From Pirellulaceae bacterium (GTDB lineage: Bacteria > Planctomycetota > Planctomycetia > Pirellulales > Pirellulaceae): DNA of 64,000 bases. The notes under the pieces are model-generated. The model was not told where the DNA came from. It did no database searches and was given only the letters and a program-made list of their open reading frames with translations. Numbering within the stretch: position 1 is the first letter of the stretch; every line of letters starts with the position of its first letter. The stretch lies in assembly GCA_023382975.1 (NCBI GenBank), contig JAHDXO010000020.1:62001-126000 (forward strand), given 5' to 3'. Positions 16,989 through 25,188 of the stretch are shown here, piece by piece. Both the position numbers and the translations under genes were made by a program.

Positions 16989-18074
16989 TCAGCCGGCGCG
17001 GCGTTGGGGGGCGTCTTCGTCGCCCAAGTTCCAATGGGGGCCGGGGAGCGAAGCGGATTGTGTGCCGGGCACGGGCGGCGACGCGATTTGGGCGAGAATC
17101 TGCTCGGCGACGGCCAGCGCTTGTCGGCCCTGGCGGCCGGTCACCTGGGGCGTCTGTCCGGTGCGGATGCTGATAACGAAATCGTGTTGCTCGTCCAGGA
17201 TGGCATTCCGGCGTTCGACCTGAAGCTCTTCCAGCGGCATGACGTCGGTGAAGAAGTTCTCCCGTACCTGCTGTTTTTCTTCGGGGGAGAGACGCGGGAA
17301 ATCGATTTCGCCGCGACGCACTCGTTGACTGGGACGCACGATTTTCGTCGTCCCGGCGCCGAAATCGATGCTGGCAAAGGCGTTTTCGGCGAACACCTGC
17401 ATCTGGCGACGCGTCTCGTAGCTGACCCGCGAGGCGTTCAGGTTGGCGATGCAGCCGTTGGCGAACCGCAGGCGGGCATGCGCGAGGTCTTCGTGCGGCC
17501 CCAAAACGGCGGTGCCCAAGGCTTCGATGCCGACGACTTCGCTGGGAACCAGCGACAGCACCAAGTCGATGTCGTGAATCATCAGATCCAACACCACGCC
17601 GACGTCGACCGACCGGCCCGTGTAGCCGCTGGCGCGAACGGCTTCGATGTATCGCGGACGGTGCAACTGGCCCGCCGCCGTCGTAAACGCCGGGTTGAAC
17701 CGTTCGACGTGTCCGACCTGCAGCACCAGGTGCCGCGCGCGGGCGACTCGGATCAGCGCATCGGCTTCGGCAACCGTCAGCGTCAACGGTTTTTCAACCA
17801 GCAGATGGATGCCGGCTTCGGCCAATTCCATCCCGATCCAGTAGTGGTGGTCGGTGGGCGAGGCCAGAATGGCGGCGTCGATCTTGCCGATCAGCGGCCG
17901 ATGGTCTTCGAAAACCTCGGCCCCGAAATCCTGAGCGATCCGCTGGCGAGCGGCGGGCGAGGGATCGGCGACTCCGACCAATTCCACCTCGTCGATGGTC
18001 TTGATCAACCGCGTGTGAATGGTTCCCAGATGCCCGGCGCCGATCACGGCGACGCGTAGTTTCCGATGGTTCAT
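16989..18074 (-). CDS. Gfo/Idh/MocA oxidoreductase of the lipid A operon
   Basis: A 361-residue NAD(P)-dependent sugar dehydrogenase. The Rossmann start is VAVIGAGHLGTIHTRLI, followed by the family motif LVEKPLTLTVAEADALI (EKP, with the usual catalytic-site lysine) and the GHVERFNPAF segment. It begins 30 bases after lpxA on the same strand, the last visible gene of skp-lpxC-lpxA. A dehydrogenase of this family next to lpxA is known as GnnA, which oxidises UDP-GlcNAc at C3 for 3-amino lipid A. That role is possible here, but no GnnB aminotransferase is seen in the window. The GnnA assignment is an inference from position. Confidence 0.85.
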   Translation of the reverse strand: MNHRKLRVAVIGAGHLGTIHTRLIKTIDEVELVGVADPSPAARQRIAQDFGAEVFEDHRPLIGKIDAAILASPTDHHYWIGMELAEAGIHLLVEKPLTLTVAEADALIRVARARHLVLQVGHVERFNPAFTTAAGQLHRPRYIEAVRASGYTGRSVDVGVVLDLMIHDIDLVLSLVPSEVVGIEALGTAVLGPHEDLAHARLRFANGCIANLNASRVSYETRRQMQVFAENAFASIDFGAGTTKIVRPSQRVRRGEIDFPRLSPEEKQQVRENFFTDVMPLEELQVERRNAILDEQHDFVISIRTGQTPQVTGRQGRQALAVAEQILAQIASPPVPGTQSASLPGPHWNLGDEDAPQRRAG

Positions 18075-18104
18075 GGTTGCACCTGATTGTGGCAGGCGGA
18101 CCGT

Positions 18105-18911
18105 TCAGGCGGCGCGGCGCCGTTCGCGGGCGCGGCCGTGGCGGCCCTCCTGCTGTTCCTGGATGAAGTTCAGCAAATGGTTCACGGGCGGGATCAGTTG
18201 ACCGTCGCTGCGGAGGATTTCGCGAGCGTGATCCAGTCCGACTTTGGCCCGGTAGATCAGCCGGTGCGCTTCGTTCAGCGCTTGAATGTACTCAGCGGGA
18301 AAGTTGTTGCGTTTCAAGGCGACGACGTTCACGCAGCGGGGCCGCGAGGGATTGCCCTCGACCAGCATGTACGGCGGTACGTCGTGCAGCACGCGGCTCA
18401 TGCCGCCGATAAAACTGTAACTGCCGACCGTCGTGAAGTGATGGATGCCGATGCTGCCCGAGAGCGTGGCATGGTGATGGACTCGCACGTGGCCGGCCAG
18501 CAAGGTGCCGTTGGCGATCACCACGCCGTCGCCGACATAACAATCGTGGGCGATGTGGCAGCAGGCCATGATCAGGCAGCGGCTGCCGACGGTCGTGACA
18601 CCCTCTTCTTTTTCGGTGGCCCGGTTGACGGTGACGCATTCGCGGAACACATTCCGGTCGCCGATCTCGACTCGCGTCCTAGAGCCCCGGTAGCTCAGAT
18701 CCTGGGGCTCGGCCCCGATCACCACGCCCGGGTACAGTTGATTGAACTCGCCGATCGTCACGCAGCCGGTCAGGGTAACGTTGTTCAGCAAACGCGTGCC
18801 GCGGCCGATCGTTACGTCGGGCCCGACGACACAGAAAGGCCCGATTTCCACATCGTCGTCCAGTTCGGCGCGCGGGTCGACGAATGCCTTTTCGGAGATG
18901 ACGGCGGTCAT
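18105..18911 (-). CDS. lpxA: UDP-N-acetylglucosamine acyltransferase
   Basis: First enzyme of lipid A synthesis, transferring a 3-hydroxyacyl chain from acyl carrier protein to UDP-GlcNAc. It has 268 residues, close to the usual 262-270. It is built of hexapeptide repeats forming a left-handed beta-helix (VGPDVTIGRGTRLLNNVTLT, then VTIGEFNQLYPGVVIG). The catalytic region is ACCHIAHDCYVGDG with H122 equivalent to the essential histidine. The C-terminal helical part has LKRNNFPAEYIQALNEAHRL. The start at MTAVISEKAF is chosen over an upstream in-frame start that would overlap lpxC. It lies 52 bases after lpxC and is probably co-transcribed. Confidence 0.95.
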   Translation of the reverse strand: MTAVISEKAFVDPRAELDDDVEIGPFCVVGPDVTIGRGTRLLNNVTLTGCVTIGEFNQLYPGVVIGAEPQDLSYRGSRTRVEIGDRNVFRECVTVNRATEKEEGVTTVGSRCLIMACCHIAHDCYVGDGVVIANGTLLAGHVRVHHHATLSGSIGIHHFTTVGSYSFIGGMSRVLHDVPPYMLVEGNPSRPRCVNVVALKRNNFPAEYIQALNEAHRLIYRAKVGLDHAREILRSDGQLIPPVNHLLNFIQEQQEGRHGRARERRRAA

Positions 18912-18963
18912 GGCCCAAACGCCTCCGTGCGTTTTGTGCGGTCGGTGGAAATTGCAGAACGGC

Positions 18964-19842
18964 TCATGCCGTTTTCTTGTACGTGTTTGCAAGCGGCTGA
19001 GCAGCCGCCAGCGCGGCGACCAGTTCCGCATTCAGTCGGTGGCCGCTGCAGTGGGCGACGACGTGGCCGAGCAGATCGCAGCCAGCCAGCGCCAGGTCGC
19101 CCAGTAGATCCAGTGTCTTGTGCCGGACGCACTCGTCGGCGAAACGCAGCGAGTTGTCCACGGGACCGCGTTCGTCGAAGACCAACAGATCGCGGCTGGT
19201 CACGCGCAAGCCCAGCCCTTGGCCTCGTAGCCATGCGGCTTCCTGCTCCAGCAGGAAAGTCCGCGCGGCCGCCAGTTCGCGGACGAAGGTCTCGGGCGTC
19301 GCGGTCAATTGAAACATCTGTCGGCCGATCGGGCCGGTCGGTCCGTAATCGATCAAGCATTGCAGGAACAGTTCGTTCCGGGAATGCGGACGCGCTTCGA
19401 CCCAACTCGAATCGTCTCCCACTCGCACCAGCCGGTCGATCGCGAGCTGTCTTCGCATCGCCCGTTGAGGAACGATGCCGGCTCGCAGCAGCGCCGAGAT
19501 AAACGGCAGGCTCGAACCGTCGCAGCCGGGCATCTCCGGCTGGTCGACCCAGACTTCGCAGTTGTCGATCCGCAGTCCCGCCAACGCCGCCATGATGTGC
19601 TCGACCATGTCGACCCGCACGCCGCCGACGGCCAGCGTCGTGCGGCGTGGGATTTCGATCCGGTTTTGCACGCAAGCCGGAACTCGCAACGGGGGGTCGA
19701 GATCGCCGCGGACAAACACGATCCCGGCGTCGGCCGGAGCGGGTAGGAATTCGACTCGCACGTCGTGCCCACTCCAGTATCCGAAGCCTGTCACACGGGC
19801 GGCGGAACCGATCGTCTGCTGATGTCGTAAGGTGCCGGTCAA
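18964..19842 (-). CDS. lpxC: UDP-3-O-acyl-N-acetylglucosamine deacetylase
   Basis: Zinc-dependent deacetylase, the committed step of lipid A synthesis; 292 residues. The zinc ligands are visible: H82 in VEHIMAALAGL, and H241 and D245 in the HKTLD motif. The catalytic histidine lies in HCSGHRLN (H268). It opens with RHQQTIGSAARVTGFGYWSG, matching the family N-terminus around the substrate pocket. It lies 35 bases after the skp-like gene and upstream of lpxA. Its presence shows that the organism makes a Gram-negative type lipid A. Confidence 0.95.
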   Translation of the reverse strand: MTGTLRHQQTIGSAARVTGFGYWSGHDVRVEFLPAPADAGIVFVRGDLDPPLRVPACVQNRIEIPRRTTLAVGGVRVDMVEHIMAALAGLRIDNCEVWVDQPEMPGCDGSSLPFISALLRAGIVPQRAMRRQLAIDRLVRVGDDSSWVEARPHSRNELFLQCLIDYGPTGPIGRQMFQLTATPETFVRELAAARTFLLEQEAAWLRGQGLGLRVTSRDLLVFDERGPVDNSLRFADECVRHKTLDLLGDLALAGCDLLGHVVAHCSGHRLNAELVAALAAAQPLANTYKKTA

Positions 19843-19877
19843 GGGAATCTCGTCGCGATGGAGGAAACGCCGATCAA

Positions 19878-20495
19878 TCAGTACTGAGTACGCGGTGGAA
19901 TCACGGGATTGGTCGCCTGTCGAGGAGGCGTGCCGCGGTTCAACTCCTCCAGGATCATCTCGGTGATGTTCAACCGGTCCTGGTAGACCACGATCCGGTT
20001 GATCCCTTGCATGATCGAGTCCCGTTGGCTGGGATCCATCTCTTCCGCACTGTACCGCAGGACCAGCCCGATCCGGTTCCGCTGAGCGAAAGTGGCGACG
20101 ACCCGCTCCAGCTCGCGATAGGCCGTGAAGTACACCTGCGCCTCGCGTTCCATGAAGTCCTTCTGGCGTTTGGCGCTGTCCAGACTGAACGTCATCTTCA
20201 TCCGCGCGATGCTCTCCTCGACGTCCTTGTATTCCTTCGTGCCGGGCTTGTACAGTTCCAGCTTGGCCGCTTCTTCCCGCAGTTGCCGCTGCTGGTCGTT
20301 CACGACATTCTTGTAGTCGTCGATGTCCTTCTTGATGTCATCGATCGACTGCTTGAACCGAACGAAGTTCTTGAAGATGTAGGGGACATCGAGCACCGCG
20401 ACGTTCGTACCCGTCTGGGCGCTGGCCTGCGACGCGGCAAAGGCCGGGAAAAACAGAATTGCCACGACGGTGGCGAAACAGATCGTCGTTCTCAC
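19878..20495 (-). CDS. OmpH/Skp-family periplasmic chaperone
   Basis: A 205-residue protein with a cleavable signal (RTTICFATVVAILFFPAFAA, then SQASAQ) and a long coiled-coil region rich in K, D, E and Q, e.g. DDIKKDIDDYKNVVNDQQRQ. This is the build of the Skp/OmpH chaperones that hold outer-membrane proteins in the periplasm. The GTG at 20495 is taken as start because AAGGAG lies eight bases before it; a GTG three codons earlier overlaps that site. A proline- and threonine-rich C-terminus (TPPRQATNPVIPPRTQY) is less usual. It heads the lpxC-lpxA unit, as ompH often precedes lipid A genes. Confidence 0.85.
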   Translation of the reverse strand: MRTTICFATVVAILFFPAFAASQASAQTGTNVAVLDVPYIFKNFVRFKQSIDDIKKDIDDYKNVVNDQQRQLREEAAKLELYKPGTKEYKDVEESIARMKMTFSLDSAKRQKDFMEREAQVYFTAYRELERVVATFAQRNRIGLVLRYSAEEMDPSQRDSIMQGINRIVVYQDRLNITEMILEELNRGTPPRQATNPVIPPRTQY

Positions 20496-20924
20496 GTCAA
20501 GCACTCCTTGCTAAACAGAACGTCTTCCATGCCCCACGACGATTCGTCCGGGAACCGTCGCACCAGAGGAACCCCGGCAAGCGGGCCGCCCGCGACTGGA
20601 GCGGGCGGTATTGTGCCGAACTTGCGATCGCGCGTAAAGACCAAAAGTGGCCCCATCCGGTCGACTCGCTCCGCCGCGAAAGCCATCATCGGCGACGAGC
20701 GAGGACGACACGGTTCTGCGCCAAGAACGGCGGATTTCAGGGCCGATTCCACATCGGGGAAGCGGTGTCGACCGCCGAATTATCCAGGATCCGGCGTGCG
20801 GTGCTAGCACCTGCGGCCCGTTTCGCGAGACTTCGCGTTCCGCTGGGTGGCTCCGAATTCACGCGAATTCGGCGACCGGAATACGACCGAGCCGCAAGGT
20901 CCGTCCATGCGGATGCTTCGTCGC
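20496..20924. other. Intergenic region with two strong hairpins
   Basis: No convincing gene is present in these 429 bases between the EFG1-type EF-G and the skp operon. Two perfect hairpins are visible: CCGAATTC-acgc-GAATTCGG (20853-20872), 53 bases past the EF-G stop, and CCGCCCGC-gactgga-GCGGGCGG (20586-20608). Neither has a T-run, so they may be factor-assisted terminators, RNA-stabilising ends or part of the skp promoter region. Confidence 0.5.
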
Positions 20925-23015
20925 TCAGCGCGCCCCGGCCAAGGCGGCTTCCTTCTTGCGGGCGATGATCTCTTCCTGGATGCTCGGCGGCACCTTGCGA
21001 TAGCACTGCAATTCCATGGTGAACGTGCCCTGCCCCTGCGTCATGCTGCGCAGATCGGTGGCATACCCAAACGTCTCGGCCAGCGGTACCTCCGCGACGA
21101 TGCGCGAGATGTTTTCGCGAATATCCGTGCCCATGATCAGCCCTCGGCGACTCGTCAGGTCACCGGTGACCGGGCCCTGAAAACTCTCCGGGCACTCGAC
21201 TTCCACCTTCATGATCGGTTCCAGCAGAACCGGTTTGGTCTTCACAAAGGTCTCGCGGAAACAGCCCTGAGCGCAAATCTGGAACGCCTTGTCGCTGCTG
21301 TCGACTTCGTGGTACGAGCCGTCGACCAACTGGGCGTTCAATCCGACCACCGGAAAGCCGGCGACAGGCCCCTTTTGCAAACAGTCCCGAAACCCCTTCT
21401 CGATCGACGGGATGTACTGCTTGGGCACTCGGCCGCCAACCACTTTTTCTTCGAAGGTGAAAGGTTCCTCGAAGCCTTCGGGCAACGGCTCCATGCGTCC
21501 GACGATGTGCGCGTACTGGCCGGAACCGCCGGTCTGCTTCTTGTGCTTATAGTCGAACTCGGCGGGTTGCGTGGGAGCTTCGCGATAGCTGACCTTCGGA
21601 GCCCCGATCTGCACACCCACCTTATACTCGCGCCGCATGCGTTCCACATAGATGTCCAAATGCAGTTCGCCCATGCCAGCCAAGATGATCTCGCCCGTCT
21701 CTTCGTCGTTGAACACGCGGAACGTCGGATCCTCTTTGCGGAAACGGGCCAGTGCCTTGCCCAGCTTGTCGGCGTCCGCCCGGCTTTCCGGCTGGACCGC
21801 GACTTTGATCACTGGCTCGGGCACGAACATGCTCTCCAGCGTGCAGTACTTCGCCTCCGCGGCATAGGTGTCGCCGCTGGCCGAGTCGATGCCCATGATC
21901 GCGACGATGTCGCCAGCCTGGGCGCTATCGACGTCCTCGCGCTTGTCCGCATGCATCCGCACGATGCGGCTGAATCGTTCTTTGCGGCCCGTGCGCTGGT
22001 TGACGTAGGTTCCCCCCTTCTCGACTCGGCCCTGGTACAGCCGCATGAACGTCAATTGGCCGAAGGGATCGTCGACGATCTTAAAGGCCATGCCTACAAA
22101 CGGCTTGTTTGCGTCCGGCTCCAAACCAACGCTGGCTTGTTCGGAATCCCAGGCTTTCGCACGAATCTGTCGTTCCAACGGTGAAGGCAGATACCGAGTG
22201 ATGGCATCCAACAGCAGTTGGACGCCCTTGTTGCGAAACGCCGAGCCAACGAAAACCGGAGTCGCATCCTGCTGCTGGACAGCGGCCCGAGTCACGCGAT
22301 GGATCAGGTCTTCGGGAATCGCCTCTTCCGAAAGCAGCAGTTCCATCAACTCGTCGCTATACATGGCCAGCGACTCGAGCATCTGGTGGCGACCGTCGCG
22401 AGCGCGGTCCTCCAGCGCCTCGGGAATCGGCTCTTCGCGGATGATTTCGCCGTCCCGGCCGTCGAAATAGATGGCCTTCATCTTCACCAGATCGATAATC
22501 CCCTGGAATTTCTCGCCCGCACCGATCGGCAACTGCAGCAAGATCGCATCGTCCCCCAGTTTTTCGCGCATTTCGCGAACGACGCGGAACGGGTCGGCTC
22601 CGGTGCGGTCCATCTTGTTGATGAACGCCAGACGGGGAACGTGGTAACGGTTCATCTGGCGGTCCACGGTGATCGACTGGGACTGGACGCCACCGACGGC
22701 GCACAGAACCAAAACGGCTCCGTCCAGCACACGGAGGCTGCGTTCGACCTCGACCGTGAAGTCCACGTGTCCCGGAGTATCGATCAAATTGATCGAAAAG
22801 TTCTTCCACTTGACCGATGTGGCCGCGCTGGTGATCGTGATGCCTCGCTCGCGTTCTAGTTCCATGTGGTCCATGGTCGCTCCGCTGCCACCGCCGCGGA
22901 CCTCCTCCATCTTGTGGATGCGGCCCGTGTAGAATAGCATCCGCTCGCTAAGCGTCGTTTTGCCGGAATCGATGTGCGCGGAAATGCCGATGTTTCTTAA
23001 TTGTGCGAGGTTCAT
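20925..23015 (-). CDS. fusA: Elongation factor G, EFG1/spdEFG1 type
   Basis: Translational GTPase of 696 residues. The start at MNLAQLRNIGISAH is chosen because an upstream in-frame extension of 29 residues is not family-like. G1 is AHIDSGKTT, with serine where ordinary EF-G has alanine; this serine, ATMDHMELERERGITI and VLVLCAVGGVQSQSITVDRQ are hallmarks of mitochondrial EFG1 and bacterial spdEFG1. G3 is DTPGHVDF and G4 is NKMD. Domain IV includes GGSGQYAHIVGRMEPLPEGF and the C-terminus has the family YATDLRSMTQGQGTFTMEL. It should be the translocase, with the copy at 5896-7977 the recycling partner. It stands alone, away from the str operon. Confidence 0.92.
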   Translation of the reverse strand: MNLAQLRNIGISAHIDSGKTTLSERMLFYTGRIHKMEEVRGGGSGATMDHMELERERGITITSAATSVKWKNFSINLIDTPGHVDFTVEVERSLRVLDGAVLVLCAVGGVQSQSITVDRQMNRYHVPRLAFINKMDRTGADPFRVVREMREKLGDDAILLQLPIGAGEKFQGIIDLVKMKAIYFDGRDGEIIREEPIPEALEDRARDGRHQMLESLAMYSDELMELLLSEEAIPEDLIHRVTRAAVQQQDATPVFVGSAFRNKGVQLLLDAITRYLPSPLERQIRAKAWDSEQASVGLEPDANKPFVGMAFKIVDDPFGQLTFMRLYQGRVEKGGTYVNQRTGRKERFSRIVRMHADKREDVDSAQAGDIVAIMGIDSASGDTYAAEAKYCTLESMFVPEPVIKVAVQPESRADADKLGKALARFRKEDPTFRVFNDEETGEIILAGMGELHLDIYVERMRREYKVGVQIGAPKVSYREAPTQPAEFDYKHKKQTGGSGQYAHIVGRMEPLPEGFEEPFTFEEKVVGGRVPKQYIPSIEKGFRDCLQKGPVAGFPVVGLNAQLVDGSYHEVDSSDKAFQICAQGCFRETFVKTKPVLLEPIMKVEVECPESFQGPVTGDLTSRRGLIMGTDIRENISRIVAEVPLAETFGYATDLRSMTQGQGTFTMELQCYRKVPPSIQEEIIARKKEAALAGAR

Positions 23016-23206
23016 AGGGACTGTCAGCGGTAAGCAGGGGGTTAAAGATCGCATGGAGAAATCAAACGGAGTGTCTTCGGCACCTCCGCCTGTCCATGAC
23101 AAGAGACACTGAATACCCAGAAGGTAGTATGGATGGCTTTGGGCAGCACCGTATCTTACTAGATTTCGACCTGCGGGAAAGGCCTGATTGAGCAGAGTTT
23201 TCGGAA

Positions 23207-23234
23207 TTCATCGAATCTGAATGCTTGGTATAAT
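23207..23234 (+). promoter_or_regulatory. Extended -10 promoter of the STAS gene
   Basis: TGGTATAAT at 23226-23234 is a perfect -10 hexamer with the TGn extension; a weak -35 (TTCATC, 23207-23212) lies 16 bases before it. Transcription would start near 23241, some 23 bases before the STAS start codon at 23264. Confidence 0.6.
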
Positions 23235-23263
23235 CGGACGGCAATTGCGATACGAGGATCAGT

Positions 23264-23641
23264 ATGTCGGACTCTCGATACTTTCAAGTTGACGATCGGG
23301 GCGATGTGCTGGTTCTGCGACTCAGGCCCGTCCATCTGGACCGATCGGTCGCGAGCGAGTTCGGCGCGGACTTGCTCTCGCTGCTCGATCAACATACCGC
23401 CCGCCGCGTGGTGGTTAATCTCGCCGAAGTTACCCAGATCTCCTCGCTGGCACTTGCCAAGATGATGGCTTTCGATAAACGAGTCTCCGCGGCGGGCGGA
23501 AGAGTGATGATCTGCGCGGCGGTGCCGGAGGTGAATCAGATCATCTCCGTAGCTTGGCCGGGACGCCTGAGCGACGAACCGGCCTCCGAAGAATCCGTGA
23601 TCGCCGAGTTGAAGGCATGGCAACCGCGGGAAGTCGGTTAG
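23264..23641 (+). CDS. STAS-domain protein (anti-sigma factor antagonist type)
   Basis: A 125-residue single STAS domain: strands VLVLRLRPVHLDR and RRVVVNLAEVTQISSLALAK, followed by a C-terminal helix. The serine of VTQISSLALAKM lies where anti-sigma factor antagonists of the SpoIIAA/RsbV type are phosphorylated. It probably binds a serine kinase or anti-sigma factor, but no such partner is encoded nearby. It has its own extended -10 promoter and a GAGGAT ribosome site. A second, different STAS protein is at 39837-40199. The regulatory role is inferred from the domain. Confidence 0.82.
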   Translation: MSDSRYFQVDDRGDVLVLRLRPVHLDRSVASEFGADLLSLLDQHTARRVVVNLAEVTQISSLALAKMMAFDKRVSAAGGRVMICAAVPEVNQIISVAWPGRLSDEPASEESVIAELKAWQPREVG

Positions 23642-23674
23642 CAGCCCAAAGCTAACAATCGCTTTGCACGGTCG

Positions 23675-24829
23675 TCAGTATCGCAGCACGGCGCAGATCG
23701 GTGGCGAAGGACATTGGCTGGCTTCCACCGAATAGACCGTGCCGCGGTTTAGCAGTGTTTGGACGGCCGCCAGATCCAGCAGATCGTCCGCAACCGCCGT
23801 GTCGGCTTGACCGTTCCACTGCAACTGGTTCGTTTCGGCGTCGTAACGGCCCCAGCGATGCGCGCCGCGATCGACGAACAGCGTCTCGACCTGCCCTCGG
23901 CAGGCGGCCGGAAGAACCTGCGACAGATCGTCCGCCGTCTTGCCGGTTCCGGCCAACTGTTGATATTTGGCCACCGCAGCAGCTTGACTTGCATCGGACC
24001 AGGCGGAGACTAAGGGCCAGGCGCGCGCGTGCAGTTCGTGGGCGCTCAAGTGGTCCGGGTTTCCGGGCAGCTCCTCGCGTGCAATATGCGGGTAGGTGCT
24101 GATGTCGCGGAAGATCGGCAGCAGGTACTGGACCGCCGCCAGGAGCAGCGGGGTCTGTTTGTCGCGAAGCACGGGATGCAACGAAGCGTCGATGATGCGG
24201 AAGTACTTTGCCAGATCATCCTTGGCAATCTCGCGTTCGCCGCCCTGTCCGTGAAACACGGCGCCTTGCTTGCCGTGTTCGCTGCCGCGTTGGGCAGAAT
24301 GCATCTGGGTGTTGCGGGAAACGCGGTCGTAGTTCAGCGCCGCCTCCATGTTCTCCGGCAGTCCCTCGACCGCTGCCTCGCGACAACCGAACTGGTCGCC
24401 CTCGAACAACCGCACCCGGTTTTGGCTGAATGCAAGCAGATAGAACTTGTCGTGCCAATTAAGCAACGGCAGCAGTGGCTTCACCTGGAATCGCCGGTTC
24501 ACCACGACCGATTCGTCCAGCGCGAGGGGAACGCGAAAGCGGTTGAAAACGCCGTCCGCCACGAACAGAGCCAAGCCTTGACTGCGTTTTTCCCAGAAGC
24601 TCGGTTCGCCGGGCAGGTCGCGAACCGGCTGCAAGAGCTTCCGGACATCGGGACTTCGCAGCCCCTGGTCGAGCAGATCCCGTTCGGCCTTGGCGGTCAG
24701 ATTCTTCAGCCGCAAGACGTCCTGCTGGCCGCCGCGGCCCGCTGCGTGCGTCGGCATGAAAATACTGATGCAGGTTCCATGACCGGTTCCTGTCAGCCGC
24801 TTGAGTTCGCTGGCGCCAAAAGTATCCAT
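23675..24829 (-). CDS. Bacterial archaeo-eukaryotic release factor-like (baeRF) protein
   Basis: A 384-residue protein resembling the baeRF family 3 group, bacterial relatives of the eRF1/Pelota/Vms1 release-factor fold. The N-terminus has the group's LTGTGHGTCISIFMPTH, then AGRGGQQDVLRLKNL and VADGVFNRFRVPLALDESVV. A C-terminal region contains GQVETLFVDRGAHRWGRYD, resembling an eRF1 domain 3 segment. The suspected role is ribosome rescue or peptidyl-tRNA handling, but no GGQ motif is visible, so hydrolysis is not assured. AAAGGGGTGAG before the ATG fixes the start. It is transcribed away from the ARPP-1-like gene. Confidence 0.65.
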   Translation of the reverse strand: MDTFGASELKRLTGTGHGTCISIFMPTHAAGRGGQQDVLRLKNLTAKAERDLLDQGLRSPDVRKLLQPVRDLPGEPSFWEKRSQGLALFVADGVFNRFRVPLALDESVVVNRRFQVKPLLPLLNWHDKFYLLAFSQNRVRLFEGDQFGCREAAVEGLPENMEAALNYDRVSRNTQMHSAQRGSEHGKQGAVFHGQGGEREIAKDDLAKYFRIIDASLHPVLRDKQTPLLLAAVQYLLPIFRDISTYPHIAREELPGNPDHLSAHELHARAWPLVSAWSDASQAAAVAKYQQLAGTGKTADDLSQVLPAACRGQVETLFVDRGAHRWGRYDAETNQLQWNGQADTAVADDLLDLAAVQTLLNRGTVYSVEASQCPSPPICAVLRY

Positions 24830-25188
24830 GGCTCACCCCTTTCGCTAGAGCGTAGAAGAAGAATGTGAGAGGCATGTGCGATGCCGGACACCGAGCAACA
24901 ACGGGGCCAACGTCGAAGTCGGCCGCAAGGGCGGTATTCCGCACTGGTTAGAAGTACTGCAGTCCCGTGGATGGGAACTGTCGAAAAGAGCCGATACATC
25001 GTTGACCACCTGGCTCGCAGGCTCCCCCGTTAACGGCACGTCACTTCCCTGTTGTTTCAGCTTAACACGAAAGCCGTTCCGTCTGCAAATGTCGATTCGC
25101 GAATCGCTCGACAAAATACTCGGCATCGGTCATGTTGAAGAGTAGACAGCGGTCACGGTTCCGATTCTCATCGCCGAGGAGGTAAGCG
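24830..25188. other. Divergent intergenic region, nothing recognised
   Basis: These 359 bases separate the divergent baeRF-like and ARPP-1-like genes and must hold both promoters. No gene, RNA or clear repeat was recognised. The ribosome sites at its two ends (AAAGGGGTGAG on the minus strand, GAGGAGGTAAG on the plus strand) are strong. Confidence 0.4.

Noticed and set aside
20505..20810. Small open frames between the EF-G and skp genes
   Set aside because: No ribosome sites, no conserved-looking residues, and the overlapping frames on both strands are equally open, as expected by chance at this GC content.
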